Source of the DNA: Paenibacillus sp. FSL R7-0337
GTDB lineage: Bacteria; Bacillota; Bacilli; Paenibacillales; Paenibacillaceae
Direction: 5' to 3'
DNA length: 64,000 bases
Assembly (NCBI RefSeq): GCF_037969875.1
Contig: NZ_CP150218.1
Location: 6,200,001-6,264,000, forward strand
This document shows positions 1 through 7,662 of the stretch, piece by piece. The notes beneath the pieces are model-generated. The model made no database searches. It saw nothing but the letters and a program-made list of their open reading frames with translations, and was not told the DNA's origin. The first letter of the stretch is position 1. Every line of letters begins with the position of its first letter. Position numbers and translations under genes: made by a program.

Positions 1-1
1 A

Positions 2-289
2 CGCCGCTTCAATCGATTGATTGATTATGCCGAGCGTCATCTCTTCGACGATATCAAGCTGGATTATTTCGCTGTGTCGCTGCCGGATTTCCTGGTGTTT
101 GAGGATGACCTTAACCGGCGCAATGTCATTCATTGCCGCTATATGCGGGGCCTCGGGCTTCTCGGGCTGGGCCGGTATGAAGCAGCGGTATCAGAGCTGG
201 ATCTAGCCCTTGACCTGGACCCTAATCATCAGGGAGCCGGGGTTCACAGACGGATGGCCGGCAGTGCCCTGAACCGGGGACAATTCTAA
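2..289 (+). CDS. C-terminal part of a TPR-containing protein (5' end outside window)
   Basis: The frame is open from the window edge and ends with TAA at 287-289, so only the last 95 residues are present. Residues near the end (ARG-LEU-GLY-X-tyrosine followed by alternating small and acidic residues, then LDLDPNHQGA) look like one tetratricopeptide repeat: helix, turn, helix ending in the LDP signature. Proteins of this kind that precede glycoside hydrolases in Paenibacillus are often DUF5107/TPR proteins, and I suspect the same here, but the diagnostic N-terminal domain is outside the window. The gene is followed after 21 bases by a GH2 gene on the same strand, so it may belong to the same carbohydrate-use operon. 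Confidence 0.6.
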   Translation, partial: RRFNRLIDYAERHLFDDIKLDYFAVSLPDFLVFEDDLNRRNVIHCRYMRGLGLLGLGRYEAAVSELDLALDLDPNHQGAGVHRRMAGSALNRGQF

Positions 290-310
290 GCAGATGGGGG
301 ACAATATAAT

Positions 311-2263
311 ATGCATACAACAGGACGGCATACGATTATTCTGGACGAAGACTGGTGTTTTCAGGCGGACACAGCAGGTATAGGGGAGCATGAGGAATGG
401 CAGATTACAGGCTTGCCAGCCCCAAGGAAGGTTGCGGTTCCGCATACCTGGAATGTGGAGGAAGGTCTGGAGGAGCACCGGGGGGCCGGGTGGTATGAGT
501 ATAGCATCAGTATTCCTGAGGCGTGGAGCAGCAGCCGGTTCCGCCTGCATTTTGAAGCCGTCTACCGTGATGTGGTAGTCTGGGTCAATGGCCGCAAGGC
601 TGGTTCGCATGTCAACTCAGGGTATACTGCCTTTGAGCTGGAGGTGACTGCGCATATTCTGCATGGCAAGGAGAACCGGATTACGGTAAAAGCGGATAAT
701 TCCCCGTCCGCTCAGGCGCTTCCGCAAGACTTAAGCTTCGACTGGGCGGATGATGGAGGGATCATCCGGCCTGTACAGCTTATAGTGACCGGGCAAACGG
801 CCGTCAAGCATATCCGCGTCTTCCCGGAAGTCCGGTTTGGATCCGGGCACCAGCAGGCGTCCGGCCGGTTGCTGGCAGAAGTGCAGCTATGCGGACCCTC
901 TGCTTCAGCAACAATAGGGGCCACTATTTTCAAGGACGGAGCACAAATCTGGGAGGATCACCGCCCCCTGCCTCCGCAATGCGCGAACTGGCAACTTGCA
1001 GAGATGGAGTGGTTACCGGTAGAGCTGTGGCATTTCGATCACCCGCACCTCTACCAGCTTCAGCTCACTATCCATGAGGGCGGACAGCTTCATGACGAGG
1101 TAACCGTCAATTTCGGGTTCCGCGAGATTGTGGTCAAAGGGCAAGAGCTATGGCTGAACCGCGAGCCTGTCCGCCTGATGGGCGCAGAATGGATGCCGGG
1201 TTCTAACCCTGTGGTTGGCATGGCCGAGAAGCGGGAGGATCTCAGCGCGATGCTGGAGCGGCTGAAGGAGGCGAATGCTGTGATCACGCGCTTCCACTGG
1301 CAGCAGGGCAATGAGCTGCTGGACTGGTGTGACCACAACGGCATTCTTGTGCAGGAGGAAATCCCGCATTGGCAGCAGCCGGCGGAGCCGGATCAGCACA
1401 CGTTCGCGGTAGCCTTATCCCAGGCGAAGGAGATGATCCGCGGCCATTCCCATCATCCGTGTATCTTCGCCTGGGGAATGGGGAATGAGCTGGACGGGCA
1501 GTCGGAGACTACCCTCCGGTACATGGAGCAGCTGAAGCAGGAGATCAATAAGCTGGATTCACAGCGGCTGATTAACTATGTGAGCAACACGGTCCACCTG
1601 CAGCCGTGTAGTGATGCTACGGGAGCCGGGGATCTGTTGATGTGGAATGACTATATCGGAACCTGGCACGGCGAGCTGGATGAGGATGAGGTTATCCGGC
1701 AGATTCTGGCCGATTACCCGGATAAGCCGGTGGTGGTGGCTGAATATGGCCTATGCGAGCCGGTCTACGAAGGCGGAGACCCTAGAAGAACAGAGATCCT
1801 TATGCACAAAACAGAGCTATACCGCAAGTATCCCCAGTTTGCAGCCCTGATCTTTTTCAGTCTGAATGATTACCGCACGCAAATGGGAGAAGACGGGCAG
1901 GGAAGATGGAAGCAGCGGGTTCATGGTTCGGTGGATGTGCATAACCGGGTGAAGCCCTCTTTTGCCGCATTGCGTGAGATAGCTTCACCGCTCCTGCTCG
2001 CAGATGCCCCTGTGCTGAAGGAACGTGAGCTTGAAATTACCCTGAAATGCCGGAAGTATATTCCCAGTTATGCTGTGCAGGGTTATTATGTAACACTGTC
2101 TACAGATGGCGTGGAAGGAGCGACACAGGTGATTCCTGATATGCAGCCGGGAGAGGTCCTCACCCTAAGCCACAAGCTGCCTGATGCTCCTGTAACGGAG
2201 TTGACACTAACGGTCTATCGTCCGAACGGCTTCAGCGTGCTGGAGCTGGGATTGGGACAGTAG
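311..2263 (+). CDS. Glycoside hydrolase family 2 protein (beta-galactosidase/beta-glucuronidase type)
   Basis: This 650-residue protein should hydrolyse terminal beta-glycosidic bonds with retention. The order fits GH2: a jelly-roll sugar-binding domain (about 15-165, with the typical WYEYSISIPE and VWVNGRKAGSH strands), an Ig-like domain (about 170-270) and a TIM barrel (about 275-560). The acid/base glutamate is E393 in the motif WGMGNE, and the nucleophile is E478 in VVVAEYG. The length is near that of beta-glucuronidases (about 600) and far shorter than LacZ. No signal peptide is visible, so the enzyme is probably cytoplasmic and acts on imported oligosaccharides. A G-rich stretch lies about 10 bases before the ATG. 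The next gene, 40 bases downstream, is also a hydrolase. The exact substrate cannot be read from the sequence. Confidence 0.9.
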   Translation: MHTTGRHTIILDEDWCFQADTAGIGEHEEWQITGLPAPRKVAVPHTWNVEEGLEEHRGAGWYEYSISIPEAWSSSRFRLHFEAVYRDVVVWVNGRKAGSHVNSGYTAFELEVTAHILHGKENRITVKADNSPSAQALPQDLSFDWADDGGIIRPVQLIVTGQTAVKHIRVFPEVRFGSGHQQASGRLLAEVQLCGPSASATIGATIFKDGAQIWEDHRPLPPQCANWQLAEMEWLPVELWHFDHPHLYQLQLTIHEGGQLHDEVTVNFGFREIVVKGQELWLNREPVRLMGAEWMPGSNPVVGMAEKREDLSAMLERLKEANAVITRFHWQQGNELLDWCDHNGILVQEEIPHWQQPAEPDQHTFAVALSQAKEMIRGHSHHPCIFAWGMGNELDGQSETTLRYMEQLKQEINKLDSQRLINYVSNTVHLQPCSDATGAGDLLMWNDYIGTWHGELDEDEVIRQILADYPDKPVVVAEYGLCEPVYEGGDPRRTEILMHKTELYRKYPQFAALIFFSLNDYRTQMGEDGQGRWKQRVHGSVDVHNRVKPSFAALREIASPLLLADAPVLKERELEITLKCRKYIPSYAVQGYYVTLSTDGVEGATQVIPDMQPGEVLTLSHKLPDAPVTELTLTVYRPNGFSVLELGLGQ

Positions 2264-2303
2264 TTGACCCGGTAATACAACCAAATCCTAAGGAGTGAAA
2301 AGA

Positions 2304-3590
2304 ATGGATACAGTGCTGAGCAGGCTGCCGCGCAAGCTTACCCTAACCATGTGGGATTTCTCCTGGTATACGATGACCTTGCCGGGCGAGCCTTATCATG
2401 ATCTGGCGGCAAGATGCAGGGAAGCAGCGGACAGAGGGTACAACACCATCCGGATCTGTGCGATGCCGTTCCTGTTGTTCACGGAGGAAGGCAAACGCCC
2501 CGGACCGCTGTACTTCGGCAGTCTGGGGGAAGTAGGTCAACGTACCCGCTGGTACAACTGCCGCGGCGGTGCCGAGCTGGACGGGCATGCGCATCTGCTG
2601 GAGCTGTTCAGACAGGCCAAGGCGCACGGACTCTATATTATGCTGTCTTCCTGGGAATATCAGCAGAGCCCCAGCTTCCTGGCTTATCCCGCGCTGCGGG
2701 ATGAGCTGGCTGCAATTGCTCCCGCAGAGCGGTTCATGACCCTGGCCCGGTCGATGAACCAGCTAATCAGGTACATTAAGGCGGAGGGTTTTGCCAGTCA
2801 GATTGTCTATGCCGAGCTGCATAATGAAGTCGAATTCGGACAGCTTACCGCTGTGGGCACAGAGCAGGGAATCGGCGCAGCGGATACGCCCAGGCTGGTG
2901 GAGGCCATGCAGCCTTATATTGAGGCAGCTGTAGGGTATCTTCGGGAACAGCATCCCGATATTCTAATCACGGCCAGCTATACGCTGAACGAAGCTTATC
3001 CGAAGGCATATGTAGCCCGTAATTTGCAGGTGGCCCACTATCATCTCTATATTAAAGGCGTGCTGAATGAGCTTATGGACGCGGCGGGGTTGAATGATGA
3101 TGAGGTGCCTTTTCCAAATGCCTTTGTCCGGTCTATGCTGAGGGAAGAGGCCCCGCCCTTCGGGGAATGGACCCTGCCCGCAGGGCAGGAGTGGCGGATG
3201 GAGGGCAATCCGGTGGGGATGAAGCTGATCTATCTGCATGACTGGGCCGACCCTGATCTATGGGATCTCTATCTGTATGACCGTTACGGAGCCCACAAGC
3301 TGGCGATGCTGCAAAAAGCGGACATGCGCCTGGAAGAAGCGCAGGAATGGGCTGCACATTCGGGCCTGCCGGTGGTGATCGGCGAAGGCTATGTCGGCTA
3401 TACCCCGCTGCTTGCAGGCTTCGAGGAGGGGCCGGTCGGGAAGTTCATTGCCGAGTATGCGCTACGTAAGGGGATGGCCCTGGGCTTCTGGGGCATGACG
3501 CTGTGCTCCAACTGTGCGCCGCATCATCCGTTCTGGCAGGATGCGGCTTGGCAGCAGCGGTGGAACCGCTACATTCTTGAAGCGGAGTAG
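2304..3590 (+). CDS. Cellulase-like clan GH-A glycoside hydrolase
   Basis: The 428-residue product looks like a GH5-like TIM-barrel hydrolase. Two glutamates stand where clan GH-A enzymes carry their catalytic pair: E175 in AELHNEVEFG (acid/base, after Asn) and E361 in VVIGEGYVGY (nucleophile). The N-terminus (LTMWDFSWYTMTLPGEPYHD) matches proteins labelled 'cellulase-like family' that sit next to GH2 genes in Paenibacillus. No signal peptide is present. The longest open frame begins at a GTG at 2295, but that codon overlaps the AAGGAG ribosome site at 2290-2295, so ATG 2304 with 8-base spacing is preferred. The gene probably forms an operon with the GH2 gene upstream. Substrate unknown. Confidence 0.75.
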   Translation: MDTVLSRLPRKLTLTMWDFSWYTMTLPGEPYHDLAARCREAADRGYNTIRICAMPFLLFTEEGKRPGPLYFGSLGEVGQRTRWYNCRGGAELDGHAHLLELFRQAKAHGLYIMLSSWEYQQSPSFLAYPALRDELAAIAPAERFMTLARSMNQLIRYIKAEGFASQIVYAELHNEVEFGQLTAVGTEQGIGAADTPRLVEAMQPYIEAAVGYLREQHPDILITASYTLNEAYPKAYVARNLQVAHYHLYIKGVLNELMDAAGLNDDEVPFPNAFVRSMLREEAPPFGEWTLPAGQEWRMEGNPVGMKLIYLHDWADPDLWDLYLYDRYGAHKLAMLQKADMRLEEAQEWAAHSGLPVVIGEGYVGYTPLLAGFEEGPVGKFIAEYALRKGMALGFWGMTLCSNCAPHHPFWQDAAWQQRWNRYILEAE

Positions 3591-3593
3591 AGG

Positions 3594-3625
3594 AGTAGCA
3601 GAATAGCAGAGTAGCAGAATAGCAG
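3594..3625. repeat. Two tandem copies of a 16-bp repeat
   Basis: The 16-base unit AGTAGCAGAATAGCAG occurs twice without a gap just after the stop codon of the cellulase-like gene. A related partial unit (AGCAGCAG) follows. No function is suggested by the sequence. Confidence 0.8.
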
Positions 3626-3746
3626 CAGACAGTGCGGTAGCCCGCCAACTTGTTATGCTGCGTCCCTCCGGGCGGACAGCCGCTGGAAGCAGAATGGGCT
3701 CCGTGTTATATTGGGTGTACTTAGTGGTGAGCAGGAGGGATGCAGC

Positions 3747-4142
3747 ATGGGAGAGCCGTCCGGCGGGGAAGCCGCTGATGCTCCATACTCTATAGGTCTG
3801 AAGCGGATATACGAGCCTGCGGACTCCGGAGACGGATACCGGATTCTGGTGGACCGGCTGTGGGCGCGCGGAGTGACGAAGGAGCAGGCGGCCATTGACG
3901 AGTGGATGAAGGAGATCGCGCCAAGCCCGGCGCTGCGCAAGTGGTTCGGGCATCTGCCGGAGCGGTTCGCGGCATTCAAGGAACGGTATACTATGGAGCT
4001 GGAGGAGAATCCGGAATGCGCGGGGCTTGCGGAAGCGATCCGGGAGCGGGCGCTTGAACAGAGGGTCACGCTGGTCTATGCCGCGAAGGACCCGGTCCAT
4101 AACCATGCGAAGGTACTCTATGAATGGCTGATCTGCGGTTAA
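3747..4142 (+). CDS. DUF488 family protein
   Basis: A 131-residue protein with the DUF488 signature: a start of the type I-K-R-I-Y-E-P, then GYRILVDRLWARGV, WMKEIAPSPALRKWF and a final region VTLVYAAKDPVHNHA. The family is small and soluble, and its biochemical role is not established. The open frame extends upstream to a TTG at 3711, but the good ribosome site GCAGGAGGGA at 3731-3740 sits before ATG 3747, so that start is used. The gene stands alone: a two-copy repeat separates it from the hydrolase upstream, and a shared terminator separates it from hmp downstream. Confidence 0.85.
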   Translation: MGEPSGGEAADAPYSIGLKRIYEPADSGDGYRILVDRLWARGVTKEQAAIDEWMKEIAPSPALRKWFGHLPERFAAFKERYTMELEENPECAGLAEAIRERALEQRVTLVYAAKDPVHNHAKVLYEWLICG

Positions 4143-4201
4143 AAAAGCACACGGGCCTCCTCCGAATGAATATCCGTTCGGCAGGCGGCCCGTGTGCTTT
4201 T
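4143..4201. terminator. Bidirectional rho-independent terminator between DUF488 gene and hmp
   Basis: A perfect 15-bp inverted repeat (arms 4143-4157 and 4187-4201, AAAAGCACACGGGCC and its complement) begins with A and ends with T on both strands. It serves the two convergent genes. Confidence 0.9.
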
Positions 4202-4212
4202 AGCTGAACAAT

Positions 4213-5403
4213 CTACGCGTTGCTTAGCTGCAGCGCCGGTCCGAAGAACTCATAATGAATCTGAGCCTCGGTCATTCCGAGCTTCCGCAGTTCACCAATC
4301 ATGGCTTCCATAAAAGGAACAGGCCCGCACACGTAAGCATCTCCGGTAACATCTACATAACTCTTTAGAATTTCGCCGGTAATCACGCCATCCGGTCCGC
4401 CGGAGTAGAAGGTTCTGGTCTTGACGTTGCTCAGCGCCGCCGCATGTTTCTCAATATCTTTACCGAAGGCAGCAAGCGATTCGTTCCGTGCAGAGTGGAG
4501 GAAGACAACCGGCCGGTCCGGTGTTACATTAGCCACGGTCTCGAGCATGCTCATCATAGGGGTGATGCCTACGCCGCCTGAGATAAAGGCTACTGGGGTA
4601 GTTATAGAAGTATCCAGCAGGAACTCACCGGCAGGAGCGCTCACCTCAACGGTATCGCCCTCATTCACTCCGTTATGAAGATAGACAGATACCACGCCAT
4701 TCGGGTCATTCGTCTCCTCGCGTTTCACCGAGATGCGGAACTCATCCGGCTTCGGCGCTTGGGACAGGCTGTATTGGCGGATCATGGTGTATTGCTCTCC
4801 AGGAATCAGCACACGGACAGAGATGTACTGGCCCGGCTTATAGTCTGGTACATTCGAGCCGTCGGCCGGTTTCAGATAGAACGATGTAATGCTGCCGCTC
4901 TCCTCAACCTTACGCACCACGGTAAAAGGCTTAAAGAAGTTCCAGCCGTTGTCCTGTTCCCGCGCTTCCTTGTACATGCTGTCTTCCACACCGATGAATG
5001 CATCAGCAATCACTCCGTACGCGGCTTCCCAGGCACTCAGGATCTCATCCGTAGCGGCATCGCCCAGCACCTCCTTGATGGCCTTCAGCAGGAATTCTCC
5101 GACGATCGGGTAATGCTCCGGCTTGATACCGAGACTGACATGCTTGTGTGCGATCTGAACCACCGCCGGCAGTATATTCTCAAGGTTGTCTATGTGGACT
5201 GCCGCTGCGTAGACCGCATTGGCCAGTGCTGCCTGCTGGCGGCCTTGCGCCTGGTTGGCGTGGTTGAACACATTCAGCAGCTCCGGGTGGGCCTCGAACA
5301 GATTCCGGTAGAACACCGTTGTAATGGTGGTGCCGTGCTCCGCCAGGACTGGCGCTGTGGATTTGACAATGTCACGAGTCTCTTGTGTTAAAATATTGAT
5401 CAT
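4213..5403 (-). CDS. hmp: Flavohemoglobin, nitric oxide dioxygenase
   Basis: This 396-residue enzyme oxidises NO to nitrate using O2 and NAD(P)H. The globin domain (1-140) has tyrosine B10 (Y32 in FYRNLFEAHPEL) and the proximal heme histidine H88 in AHKHVS. An FAD domain (about 152-262) contains the RQYSLSQAP flavin motif. A NAD domain (about 265-396) has the FISGGVGITPM and YVCGPVPFM motifs and ends with HYEFFGPAL, as expected for Hmp. The length equals the family norm. A GGAG site lies 4 bases before the ATG. The gene is divergent from nsrR, whose product normally represses it. A candidate NsrR operator lies between them. It fits a host that makes NO during nitrate respiration. Confidence 0.97.
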   Translation of the reverse strand: MINILTQETRDIVKSTAPVLAEHGTTITTVFYRNLFEAHPELLNVFNHANQAQGRQQAALANAVYAAAVHIDNLENILPAVVQIAHKHVSLGIKPEHYPIVGEFLLKAIKEVLGDAATDEILSAWEAAYGVIADAFIGVEDSMYKEAREQDNGWNFFKPFTVVRKVEESGSITSFYLKPADGSNVPDYKPGQYISVRVLIPGEQYTMIRQYSLSQAPKPDEFRISVKREETNDPNGVVSVYLHNGVNEGDTVEVSAPAGEFLLDTSITTPVAFISGGVGITPMMSMLETVANVTPDRPVVFLHSARNESLAAFGKDIEKHAAALSNVKTRTFYSGGPDGVITGEILKSYVDVTGDAYVCGPVPFMEAMIGELRKLGMTEAQIHYEFFGPALQLSNA

Positions 5404-5450
5404 CCCCTCTCCATATAGTACAAAATTAATATATACGGTTTTGAAGAGAA

Positions 5451-5473
5451 AAGATATATTTAAAATACCACTT
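5451..5473. promoter_or_regulatory. Candidate NsrR operator between hmp and nsrR
   Basis: This 23-base AT-rich element is imperfectly palindromic. The outer AAG pairs with CTT, and the core TATTT-A-AAATA is perfectly symmetrical (5457-5467). Only three positions per arm fail to pair. It resembles the ATRTATYTTAAATATAYAT class of Bacillus NsrR sites. Its place between the two divergent genes would allow control of both. Confidence 0.55.
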
Positions 5474-5556
5474 TAACAAATTAGACAAAGAATATGATAA
5501 ACTTTGCAATAAATATCACTTACATTAAGCTGAGTTAAATAGAACGGAGCATGACT

Positions 5557-6027
5557 ATGAGGCTGACGTTATATACCGATTATTCCCTGCGAATCCTCAT
5601 GTATCTAGGAGCCAAGCAGCGGGAGGAGTTAACTACAATACAGGATATCTCTAGTGCCTACGGTATCTCCAAGAATCATCTGATGAAGGTCTCGCATGAA
5701 CTCGGCAAGGCGGGTTATCTCGAAACAGTGAGAGGGCGCGGGGGAGGGATCAGGCTTGCGCTTGCGCCGGAGATGATCAATATCGGGGAGGTTGTGCGCC
5801 GGATGGAGGATGATTTCTATCTCGTGGAGTGCTTCAATCCCACAGGCGGCAGCTGCCCGATCTCTCCGGTGTGCAGACTCAAAGGCGTGCTGGGCAAGGC
5901 TCTGCACGCCTATCTGAAGGTGCTGGATGAGTATACGCTCGAGGATCTGCTGATGAATAGAGATGATCTGCGTGCTATTCTGCAGGAGAGCGGCAATGGA
6001 GAGGAGCTTCACAATGAAACTAATTAA
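5557..6027 (+). CDS. nsrR: NO-sensing [Fe-S] Rrf2-family repressor NsrR
   Basis: The 156-residue protein is an Rrf2 winged-helix regulator: MRLTLYTDYSLRILMYL helix, ISKNHLMKVSHEL recognition region, then the wing. Three cysteines in ECFNPTGGSCPISPVC would hold the NO-sensitive cluster. From the second ATG (5557) they fall at residues 92, 100 and 106, the same numbering as in B. subtilis NsrR as I recall it. GGAG at 5546-5549 is only 1 base from ATG 5551 but 7 from ATG 5557, so the second start is used. The gene is divergent from hmp, its expected target. Its 3' end overlaps the next gene by 14 bases, which suggests translational coupling. Confidence 0.95.
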   Translation: MRLTLYTDYSLRILMYLGAKQREELTTIQDISSAYGISKNHLMKVSHELGKAGYLETVRGRGGGIRLALAPEMINIGEVVRRMEDDFYLVECFNPTGGSCPISPVCRLKGVLGKALHAYLKVLDEYTLEDLLMNRDDLRAILQESGNGEELHNETN

Positions 6028-6757
6028 AAATATTCTACTGGTATCTGTTCTAACCCTGTCTTCTGTGATCTTGGTTACTATTCCAACTCTCGTGGTTTAT
6101 GCAGATCAAGCGGTAAAAGTGATTTCAATATCGGTCGCAAGTCCGTCAAACGCATTGAAACCAAAACAGACATTTCAATTAAAGCCAAACGTAGTTACTT
6201 CACCCAAAGGTACAAATGTAAAGATTACATACTCTTCAACCAATACTAAGGTAGCAACGGTAAATGTGAGCGGTTTAGTAACGGCTGTCAATCCAGGAAA
6301 AGCAATCATATATACAAGCTCAGGCGGCAAAAGCACATATGCAGTAATCAATGTAGCTTCTAAGACAGTAAGTCTCAGTACAGGGCTGTGGGTAGAAAAG
6401 AAGGACATTAAAAATTCAGAAGAACAGCTGTTAACTGATGGTGCTATTTATTTCGAACTGAAAAGCTTCAAAAATAATATGCTGACCGGACATTTTTTCT
6501 CTATTAGTTCCCCTCCATCCAATCGGATAGCTGATGTTGAGATCAGAACAGAAATTAAGAATGGCAAAGGGGTTTTCTCCTACACTGATGATGGTTGGGG
6601 AAACAGCGGAAAAGGAACTGTAGAAATCAAAGGGGACAATCTTTTGTTCGGTTTCAAAGAGACCAAATCAGACAGCAGCGCAATGTGGAATCTCGGACCA
6701 TTCAGCGTCACATTATATAAATCTAACAGCGGTTCGAACGTGGGGGTATCAGGATAA
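6014..6757 (+). CDS. Secreted protein with a bacterial Ig-like (BIG2) domain
   Basis: A 247-residue exported protein. It starts with a signal peptide (MKLIKNILLVSVLTLSSVIL core, probable cleavage after VYADQA, about residue 33). A BIG2-type Ig-like domain follows at about 35-115, with the typical TYSSTNTKVATVNVSGLVTAVNPGKA segment split over strands. The rest (about 120-247) is a beta-rich domain I do not recognise. GGAGAGGAG at 5998-6006 precedes ATG 6014, which lies inside the end of nsrR. The gene is visibly richer in A and T than nsrR and hmp and uses AAA/AAT codons freely, so it may have been acquired. There is no obvious link to NO defence. A terminator follows at 6849. Confidence 0.75.
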   Translation: MKLIKNILLVSVLTLSSVILVTIPTLVVYADQAVKVISISVASPSNALKPKQTFQLKPNVVTSPKGTNVKITYSSTNTKVATVNVSGLVTAVNPGKAIIYTSSGGKSTYAVINVASKTVSLSTGLWVEKKDIKNSEEQLLTDGAIYFELKSFKNNMLTGHFFSISSPPSNRIADVEIRTEIKNGKGVFSYTDDGWGNSGKGTVEIKGDNLLFGFKETKSDSSAMWNLGPFSVTLYKSNSGSNVGVSG

Positions 6758-6848
6758 ATTAACTTATCATCTGGTCAAATATGATGACAAGAAAATTATT
6801 GGTTTAAGCAGCCGGGGCCCGTAGGAATAAGACTCCGGCCGCATATAG

Positions 6849-6905
6849 AAAAACACACGGACTCCAACCGGAACATTCAGATCCGCTATGCAGTCCGTGT
6901 GTTTT
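6849..6905. terminator. Bidirectional rho-independent terminator
   Basis: Inverted repeat AAAACACACGGACT (6850-6863) with its complement at 6892-6905 is flanked by A on one side and T on the other. It ends both the BIG2 gene and the convergent hemerythrin gene. Confidence 0.9.
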
Positions 6906-6930
6906 GTGTACCCTTCTATTCAGGGCGGCA

Positions 6931-7350
6931 TTACGGCTCCTGGAACAGCAGCCGCTCTTCATCCCGGCTGTGAATAGCATTCACTACCAGCAGCGCATGG
7001 AACTGGTGCAGCACCTCTGAGGTGAGGCCGTCTTCGGCGAGCATACTTTTGACATCCTGCACGATGATCCGCAGCAGCTCATGATCCCGCTTCAGCCGGG
7101 TAACGGCTTCTTCCAGAGCGGGATTCTTCGCAATCATCTCCTGATAGAAGCCGTCTTCTTCCGCATCAGCATGGCTGAGTATCCGCGTCTCCCAGTACTC
7201 AATCAAGTGGTCAGCCGCCTGGCGGGCCACCTCCACTTCTTTAAGCGCCAGCAGTTCTTCCACTTCTTCTGTCTTGGCTACAGCGCCGGATAGCCCGCCC
7301 TGATGTATGGCATGATGGGCATGCAGCTGGCGTAGTGAGGGTCCTGACAT
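6931..7350 (-). CDS. Hemerythrin (HHE) domain protein
   Basis: A 139-residue four-helix protein. Metal-ligand motifs are visible: HAHHAIHQGG (helix 1), HADAEEDGFY (helix 2), RDHELLRIIV (helix 3) and HSRDEERLLF (helix 4). Such proteins carry a di-iron site that binds O2 or NO or repairs iron-sulfur clusters. The gene lies between the hmp/nsrR locus and narG and reads away from narG, sharing its 312-base upstream region. A second, distinct hemerythrin protein follows nreC, so the nitrate island is flanked by two di-iron proteins. A role in handling NO or oxygen is an inference from context. Confidence 0.8.
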   Translation of the reverse strand: MSGPSLRQLHAHHAIHQGGLSGAVAKTEEVEELLALKEVEVARQAADHLIEYWETRILSHADAEEDGFYQEMIAKNPALEEAVTRLKRDHELLRIIVQDVKSMLAEDGLTSEVLHQFHALLVVNAIHSRDEERLLFQEP

Positions 7351-7433
7351 TATTCTTCATCCTCCCGTAGTATAACTATCTCAGACGTATCTACTGGTCA
7401 GTATAGCATAGAGTGCTGCCATGGAATTCCCGC

Positions 7434-7596
7434 TAGGAACTTCCCCCGAATATAAAGAGGGAAGTCCCTAATGGAACTCCGGGCCCGGCGGTGCAGCGCA
7501 GAATCAGAGCTTTTCTCCTCAGGGGGAAAGGCTTTTTTGCTGCGGGATGAGATCAAGGGAATTCCCGAGGTTCAATAGGTGTTTCCCTAATGGGAA
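7434..7596 (+). promoter_or_regulatory. narG upstream region with candidate NreC operators
   Basis: The published NreC site from Staphylococcus carnosus is, as I recall it, TAGGG-N4-CCCTA. Here GAGGG-AAGT-CCCTA (7457-7470) matches 9 of 10 fixed positions. AAGGG-AATT-CCCGA (7555-7568) is a perfect 10-bp core palindrome. TAGGA-ACTT-CCCCC (7434-7447) is weaker. A further symmetric element TTCCC-TAAT-GGGAA occupies 7583-7596. No good -35/-10 pair is obvious; CATAAT at 7614-7619 could be a -10 box, which would fit an activator-dependent promoter. The rest of the 312-base gap (7351-7662) shows nothing further. Confidence 0.6.
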
Positions 7597-7662
7597 GCAC
7601 GGCCGGGGAGATCCATAATGAGATTAATTGAATAGATTCGTACAAAGGAGTGTTCTGGACAG

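Noticed and set aside
7351..7662. FNR box (TGTGA-N6-TCACA) before narG
   Set aside because: No acceptable match was seen there or before narK; NreC-like palindromes explain anaerobic control better.
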